DNA of 16,511 nt, taken from Chloroflexota bacterium. Its GTDB lineage: Bacteria > Chloroflexota > Anaerolineae > Aggregatilineales > Phototrophicaceae. Below the pieces are notes generated by a model. The model did not search any database. It saw only the letters and a program-made list of their open reading frames with translations, and was not told where the DNA came from. The stretch spans positions 1 through 16,511 of the forward strand of contig QGUR01000075.1 in assembly GCA_003242205.1 (NCBI GenBank), read 5' to 3'. A program made the position numbers and the translations under genes. Within the stretch, counting starts at the first letter, position 1. Every line of letters starts with the position of its first letter. Of this stretch, positions 12,741 to 16,511 are shown one piece after another.

Positions 12741-14246
12741 ATGATGCCGTCTTCACTCGTTGTTCTGCCTGTACTCATTCCCATACTCACCAGCACGTCG
12801 GCGCTCGTCCGCTATCGCGTGGCCCGGCGTGTGCTGGTGCTTACCGGCCTCACACTGAACCTGATCGCTTGTCTGGCGCTGCTGACGCATACCCAAACCA
12901 GTGGCCCGCTTGTGACACAGATGGCCGGACACCCGGCCCCGTTTGGCATTTCGCTCGTGGCCGACGCGCTCACGGCGATCATGCTGACGATCACTGCCAT
13001 CATCAGCGTTGCCGTTGCGGTTTTCTCGTACGCGACGATCGACGCAAACCGCGAACGATTCGCCTACTATCCGATGCTGGCGTTGCTTGTGCTCGGCATC
13101 AATTTCGCGTTCCTGACCGGCGACGTGTTCACGTTGTACGTCGCGTTCGAAGTCATGCTGATGTCCTCGTTCGTGCTGCTCACGCTTGGCGGCGAGCGCA
13201 GCCAGATCGGCGGCGGGCTTAAGTACGTCGCGCTCAATCTGATGAGTTCCACCGTCTTTCTGATCGCCGCCGCGATGACGTACGGCGTTGCGGGAACGCT
13301 GAACATGGCCGAGCTATCGCAGCGTCTTTCCGGCCTCGAAGCGCCGGGAATCACGACCGTGCTGGCCGTCCTGTACCTGACGGCGTTCGGCATCAAAGCC
13401 GGCATCTTCCCGTTGTTTTTCTGGCTTCCGGCGTCCTACCACACGCCGCCGATCGCCGTGACCGCCATCTTCGGCGCGCTTCTCACCAAAGTCGGCATCT
13501 ACTCGATGTGGCGTGTGATCGGCCTCCTCTTCCCGCAGGAAATCGGCTTTCTACAACCGCTGATCTTCACGCTGGCAGGCGCGACAATGATCACAGGCGT
13601 GCTCGGCGCGATTGCTCAGATGGAAGTACGCCGCCTGCTGTCGTTCCACATCATCAGCCAGATTGGCTATCTCGTCATGGGCTTTGGCCTGTTCAACGTT
13701 GTGGGGATCACGGCGAGTGTTTTCTTCATGGTGCATGTCATTCTGGCGAAAACCGCGCTCTTCCTCATCAGCGGCATTGCCTACAAAAGCGAAGGCACGT
13801 ACTGGCTGAAGAAGCTCGGCGGCCTGCAGCGCTCCAATCCCTTCCTCGCATTCCTGTTCCTGTGCGCGGCCATGTCGCTCGCCGGAATGCCGCCGTTTGC
13901 GGGCTTCTGGGCAAAGCTGGCGCTCATTCAGGCAGGGCTTGAGGCGCAACAGTACGGCATCGTCGCCGTCGCCATTTTTACCAGCATCCTGACGTTGTTC
14001 TCGATGATAAAAATCTGGAACGAAGCGTTCTGGAAAAAAGGCAGCACGGCCCCGGCCCGCGAAGTCGCCAGACCACTGGTCAGGACGGCATTGTACGCGC
14101 CGACAATCGCCCTTGTTGCGCTCATTATCCTCATCGGTGTGCTGGTAGAACCCATGTACCAGATGGCACAGCGAGCCGCTGAGGGTCTGGTAGAACGGGC
14201 GAACTATACGACTGCCGTGCTTGTCAACGGGGAGGCAGGCGAATGA
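12741..14246 (+). CDS. mrpD: Na+/H+ antiporter subunit MrpD (MnhD)
   Basis: This is a 501-residue NuoN/NuoM-like proton-channel subunit. LYVAFEVMLMSSFVLLTLGG places the key Glu at 137, the same number as the essential Glu of the well-studied Bacillus MrpD. FGIKAGIFPLFFWLP gives K219, and YHTPPIAVTAIFGALLTKVG gives K250, the other conserved channel lysines. About fourteen hydrophobic segments run to residue 480. MSLAGMPPFAGFWAKLALIQ near 375-394 is also typical. It begins three bases after the mrpC stop. Two ATGs lie in tandem (12741 and 12744), and either could start it. It overlaps mrpE by four bases. Confidence 0.96.
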   Translation: MMPSSLVVLPVLIPILTSTSALVRYRVARRVLVLTGLTLNLIACLALLTHTQTSGPLVTQMAGHPAPFGISLVADALTAIMLTITAIISVAVAVFSYATIDANRERFAYYPMLALLVLGINFAFLTGDVFTLYVAFEVMLMSSFVLLTLGGERSQIGGGLKYVALNLMSSTVFLIAAAMTYGVAGTLNMAELSQRLSGLEAPGITTVLAVLYLTAFGIKAGIFPLFFWLPASYHTPPIAVTAIFGALLTKVGIYSMWRVIGLLFPQEIGFLQPLIFTLAGATMITGVLGAIAQMEVRRLLSFHIISQIGYLVMGFGLFNVVGITASVFFMVHVILAKTALFLISGIAYKSEGTYWLKKLGGLQRSNPFLAFLFLCAAMSLAGMPPFAGFWAKLALIQAGLEAQQYGIVAVAIFTSILTLFSMIKIWNEAFWKKGSTAPAREVARPLVRTALYAPTIALVALIILIGVLVEPMYQMAQRAAEGLVERANYTTAVLVNGEAGE

Positions 14247-14719
14247 TTTACTTTCTCGTCAACCTTCTGCTGGCGCTGTTGTGGGCAGTTCTGCAGGCAT
14301 TTCGCCCCGTCGACGTCTTTGGCGGTCTGGTGCTCGGTTATGCGGCGATCTTTCTATCGCGAAACTGGCTCGGCCCAGACGCTATCCGTTATGTATACCG
14401 TGTGCCACGGCTAATCCTGTTTGGGTTCTATTACCTCGGCGAGTTGATTTCGTCTGCCCTGACTGTCATGCGGGCGCTGTTTCGAGATCAGACTACCCTG
14501 CGCCCAGGCATTATCGCCTTTCCCCTCGACGCGAGAACCGACTTTGAAATCGTCCTGCTCAACTGCCTGATATCCATGACGCCCGGTACGCTCGGTGTCG
14601 CCGTCTCTCCCGATCGCCGCACGCTCTATATCCACGTCATCGACGTTCCAGACATCGAGGCGACACAGCAGAGCATCAAAAATGGCCTGGAGCGCCGCTT
14701 GCTGGAGGTACTGCGTTGA
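14243..14719 (+). CDS. mrpE: Na+/H+ antiporter subunit MrpE (MnhE)
   Basis: This is a 158-residue subunit with two N-terminal membrane helices (2-20 and 28-42 region, LVNLLLALLWAVLQAF then FGGLVLGYAAIFLS) and a further one around 57-75. A soluble C-terminal domain carries the family hallmark NCLISMTPGTLGVAVSPD and LYIHVIDV. A GGGGAGG ribosome site lies seven bases before the ATG, and the ATG overlaps the mrpD stop (ATGA). Mrp E subunits are needed for assembly and activity of the complex. Confidence 0.95.
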   Translation: MIYFLVNLLLALLWAVLQAFRPVDVFGGLVLGYAAIFLSRNWLGPDAIRYVYRVPRLILFGFYYLGELISSALTVMRALFRDQTTLRPGIIAFPLDARTDFEIVLLNCLISMTPGTLGVAVSPDRRTLYIHVIDVPDIEATQQSIKNGLERRLLEVLR

Positions 14720-15018
14720 CCACATTCCTGAACATCATTACCGTGGTGCTGCTGTTTTCGCTGACGCTTGTGGCAATCCGGCTGTTTCGCGGCCCGACCC
14801 TCGCAGATCGCGCCGTCGCCGGAGACCAGATATCCATTCATGTCATCGCGCTGATCGGTGTTTATACCATCATGACTGAACAGCCCATGTTGCTGGATCT
14901 GCTGGTCGTTACTGCGGTCGTCGGTTTCGCGACCATCACCGTGATCGGCGTCTTCATCGAGCGCAGCGCACGCGGAAAAGCGCGCAGGCGCAGCGAAGCT
15001 GGAGAACAATTAAGATGA
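14716..15018 (+). CDS. mrpF: Na+/H+ antiporter subunit MrpF (MnhF), TTG start
   Basis: This is a 100-residue, three-helix subunit. After helix one (4-21) comes IRLFRGPTLADRAVAGDQIS, the strongly conserved MrpF loop with the RGP and D-R residues. Helices at about 41-54 and 59-81 follow. The start is a TTG that shares four bases with the mrpE stop (TTGA). A GGAGGT site six bases before it is the strongest ribosome site in the operon and may compensate for the rare start. The C-terminus is basic (RGKARRR). Confidence 0.94.
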   Translation: MTTFLNIITVVLLFSLTLVAIRLFRGPTLADRAVAGDQISIHVIALIGVYTIMTEQPMLLDLLVVTAVVGFATITVIGVFIERSARGKARRRSEAGEQLR

Positions 15019-15404
15019 ATATCCTGGAAATCGCAAGCGTCGTGCTCCTCATCATTGGAACGACCGTGATGCTGCTGGCGTCTATTGGCCTGCACCGCTT
15101 TGGTGACACGTACCTGCGTATGCACGCAGCGACAAAATCGAGCACGCTCGGCGTCGGGTGTATCATGATTGCCGTCGCGCTCCACTTCAACGATCCATTA
15201 ATCGCGGTGAAGGTGATCGCGCTGGGAATGATCTATTTCTTCACTGCACCGACCGGAGCGCAGGTGCTGGCGCGTGGCATCCATGTCGCGCGGTTCCCCG
15301 TCGTGAAAGAAATGTGGGTCAATGCGCTGGCCGAGAGCGAAGCGCGTATGGACGAACTGACAGCCGCGAAAGATGAAAATGCGGTTGAAACGCAGGACAG
15401 TTAG
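15015..15404 (+). CDS. mrpG: Na+/H+ antiporter subunit MrpG (MnhG)
   Basis: This is a 129-residue last subunit with three helices (5-26, 46-60, 65-80). It shows the hallmark GLHRFGDTYLRMHAATKSST (25-44) and the FTAPTGAQVLAR stretch typical of PhaG/MnhG/YufB. A charged tail of about 40 residues (AESEARMDELTAAKDENAVE) follows. It starts within the mrpF stop (ATGA overlap) and closes the operon. No clear terminator follows it. A promoter lies 25 bp further on, so some read-through into the CNNM gene is possible. Confidence 0.95.
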   Translation: MNILEIASVVLLIIGTTVMLLASIGLHRFGDTYLRMHAATKSSTLGVGCIMIAVALHFNDPLIAVKVIALGMIYFFTAPTGAQVLARGIHVARFPVVKEMWVNALAESEARMDELTAAKDENAVETQDS

Positions 15405-15428
15405 CGCTCGCAGGAATCCGGGTTGTGA

Positions 15429-15457
15429 TTGCCAATGGCCGCTTTTCTCCCGATAAT
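15429..15457 (+). promoter_or_regulatory. Likely promoter for the CNNM/CorC-type gene
   Basis: TTGCCA, a 17-base spacer and GATAAT match the sigma-70 boxes at 4/6 and 5/6 with ideal spacing. Transcription would begin near 15464, giving a leader of about 70 bases. It means that the gene need not depend on the mrp operon. Confidence 0.5.
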
Positions 15458-15534
15458 AGTTTCCCAGAGGTAACGTCGAGGTGGTGGCGTTCATAGCCGC
15501 GGGACACACACAGCGCTAACCAATCAGGTCAGAT

Positions 15535-16470
15535 ATGCTTCAGGAAATTGTCGCCGCCGTCGTCATGACAGCGCTCATGATCGGCGTGAACGCCCTTTAC
15601 GTCGCTGGCGAGTTTGGCGCGGTCAGCGCTCGTAAATCGCGCATCGCCCAGATGGCGCAGGAAGGCAACCGGCTGGCGAAACTGCTCCTGCCCATTCTGG
15701 AAGACCATCACAAGCTCGACAGTTACATCGCCGCCAGCCAGGTAGGCATCACTCTTTCCAGCGTCGTGCTCGGCATTTATGCCCAGCGGAATATAGCGCC
15801 TCTCATTGCGCCACTGGTGGCCCGCATTCCGGGCGTTACCACGGAAGCCGCTGCCCTAAGCATCTCCGCGACAGGCCTGCTGCTGTTCTTCACTGCACTT
15901 CAGGTCGTACTCGGCGAACTGGTGCCAAAGTCGCTGGCGCTCCGTTTTCCTGAGGCAGTCGCCACGGGAACGGTCGTGCCCATGCGCTGGTCTAACGACA
16001 TCATCCTCAAGCCGTTCATCATCCTGCTTAACGGCAGCGGTACGTTCATCCTGCGGTTGCTCGGCATATCGCAGACTGTGGGACACAGCCATATCCATTC
16101 GCCAGAGGAAATCCAGCTTCTAATCGGGCAAAGCTACGAAGGCGGCCTGCTGGACGCCGAAGATCGCCGGTTGCTGGATAATGCCTTTCGCCTTGGCGAA
16201 CTCACCGCCGCCGAAGTCGCCGTCCCGCGTACCCGGCTGGTAGCGGCGCCTGTCGATTCAAACGTCAGGGATTTGCTGCTGCTGGCCGCTGAATCAGACT
16301 ATACCCGTATCCCGCTTTACGAAGGCGATATTGACCATCTCGTCGGGTTCGTACACTTGAAAGAACTGTTCCGCCTGTACGTTCAAAATCCTGATGCCAG
16401 CGTGCAAAGTATCCTGCGCCCCCTGCCCCATGTGCCGGAAAGAATGTTGGTGACGGAAGCCTGGGAACGC
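15535..16470 (+). CDS. CNNM/CorC (hemolysin-C) family transporter, C-terminus missing
   Basis: This is a membrane transporter of the CNNM family, linked in bacteria to Mg2+/Co2+ efflux and thought to be driven by Na+. The 312 genomic residues comprise the DUF21/CNNM membrane domain (about 1-185) with GEFGAVSARKSRI, SQVGITLSSVVLG and the conserved VLGELVPKSLALRFPE (125-140). HSPEEIQLLI (188-197) and the first CBS-type repeat (about 229-280, VAVPRTRLVAAPVDSNVRDL..RIPLYEGD..LVGFVHLKEL) follow. Reading breaks at codon 313, where adapter-like bases begin, so the second CBS repeat and any CorC-HlyC domain are unseen and not truly lost. The ribosome site is weak (AGG about six bases upstream). Confidence 0.92.
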
Positions 16471-16511
16471 CTTGCTCTTTTAAAAATCTCCGAGCCCCAG
16501 AGAAGGACTCC
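16471..16511. other. Probable sequencing-adapter remnant (Nextera/Tn5, with index-like end) at right end
   Basis: The CNNM reading frame stops resembling its family at 16471. From there 26 of about 33 bases match, without gaps, the Nextera transposase adapter as I recall it (CTGTCTCTTATACACA then TCTCCGAGCCCACGAGAC), including an unbroken 12-base ATCTCCGAGCCC. The last seven bases GGACTCC equal the first seven of the Nextera i7 index N705 (GGACTCCT, from memory), in exactly the right place. This part should be trimmed. Confidence 0.85.

Overview
The window looks like a fragment of a bacterial chromosome with roughly 55-60 % GC (judged by eye). Several proteins suggest an uncultivated member of the Chloroflexota, perhaps Anaerolineae-like: an exported sulfurtransferase whose mature end begins QEATPEAG, a DUF2231-Rieske fusion, a long Rieske-helical protein and a MalEFGK-type sugar importer. 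This placement rests on protein style only and is tentative. The first ~37 and last ~41 bases do not look genomic. Both resemble, with errors, the Nextera (Tn5) tagmentation adapter in opposite orientations, so the real insert is about 38..16470 and the two terminal genes are cut by library ends, not by mutation.

Left half, minus strand, read from ~7.1 kb leftwards. An exported tandem-rhodanese sulfurtransferase comes first, then a small VOC-fold protein, then a 581-residue protein with an N-terminal Rieske [2Fe-2S] domain and a large His-rich helical domain. After a 307-bp regulatory-looking gap full of inverted repeats comes a carbohydrate-type ABC importer: binding protein, strong intercistronic stem-loop, two permeases, and the start of the ATPase.

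Centre. The region 7123-7468 is divergent. It carries a good minus-strand promoter whose -35 box lies inside a 12-bp near-palindrome. Rightwards lie a small CPHC-motif protein overlapping a DJ-1/PfpI family (general stress protein 18-like) gene, then a DUF2231 membrane protein fused to a Rieske domain, closed by a clear Rho-independent terminator at 9279-9311.

Right half, plus strand. A complete seven-gene mrpABCDEFG operon (multisubunit Na+/H+ antiporter) has almost every gene overlapping or abutting the next. Behind its own likely promoter follows a CNNM/CorC-type transporter, cut by the window end. Mrp extrudes Na+ using the proton gradient, and CNNM proteins are linked to Mg2+ export driven by Na+, so the two may work together in cation homeostasis. 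The central redox genes (two Rieske proteins, rhodanese, DJ-1 family) suggest a redox or stress theme, but that link is only inferred from position. I saw no tRNA, rRNA, CRISPR array, insertion sequence or phage gene.
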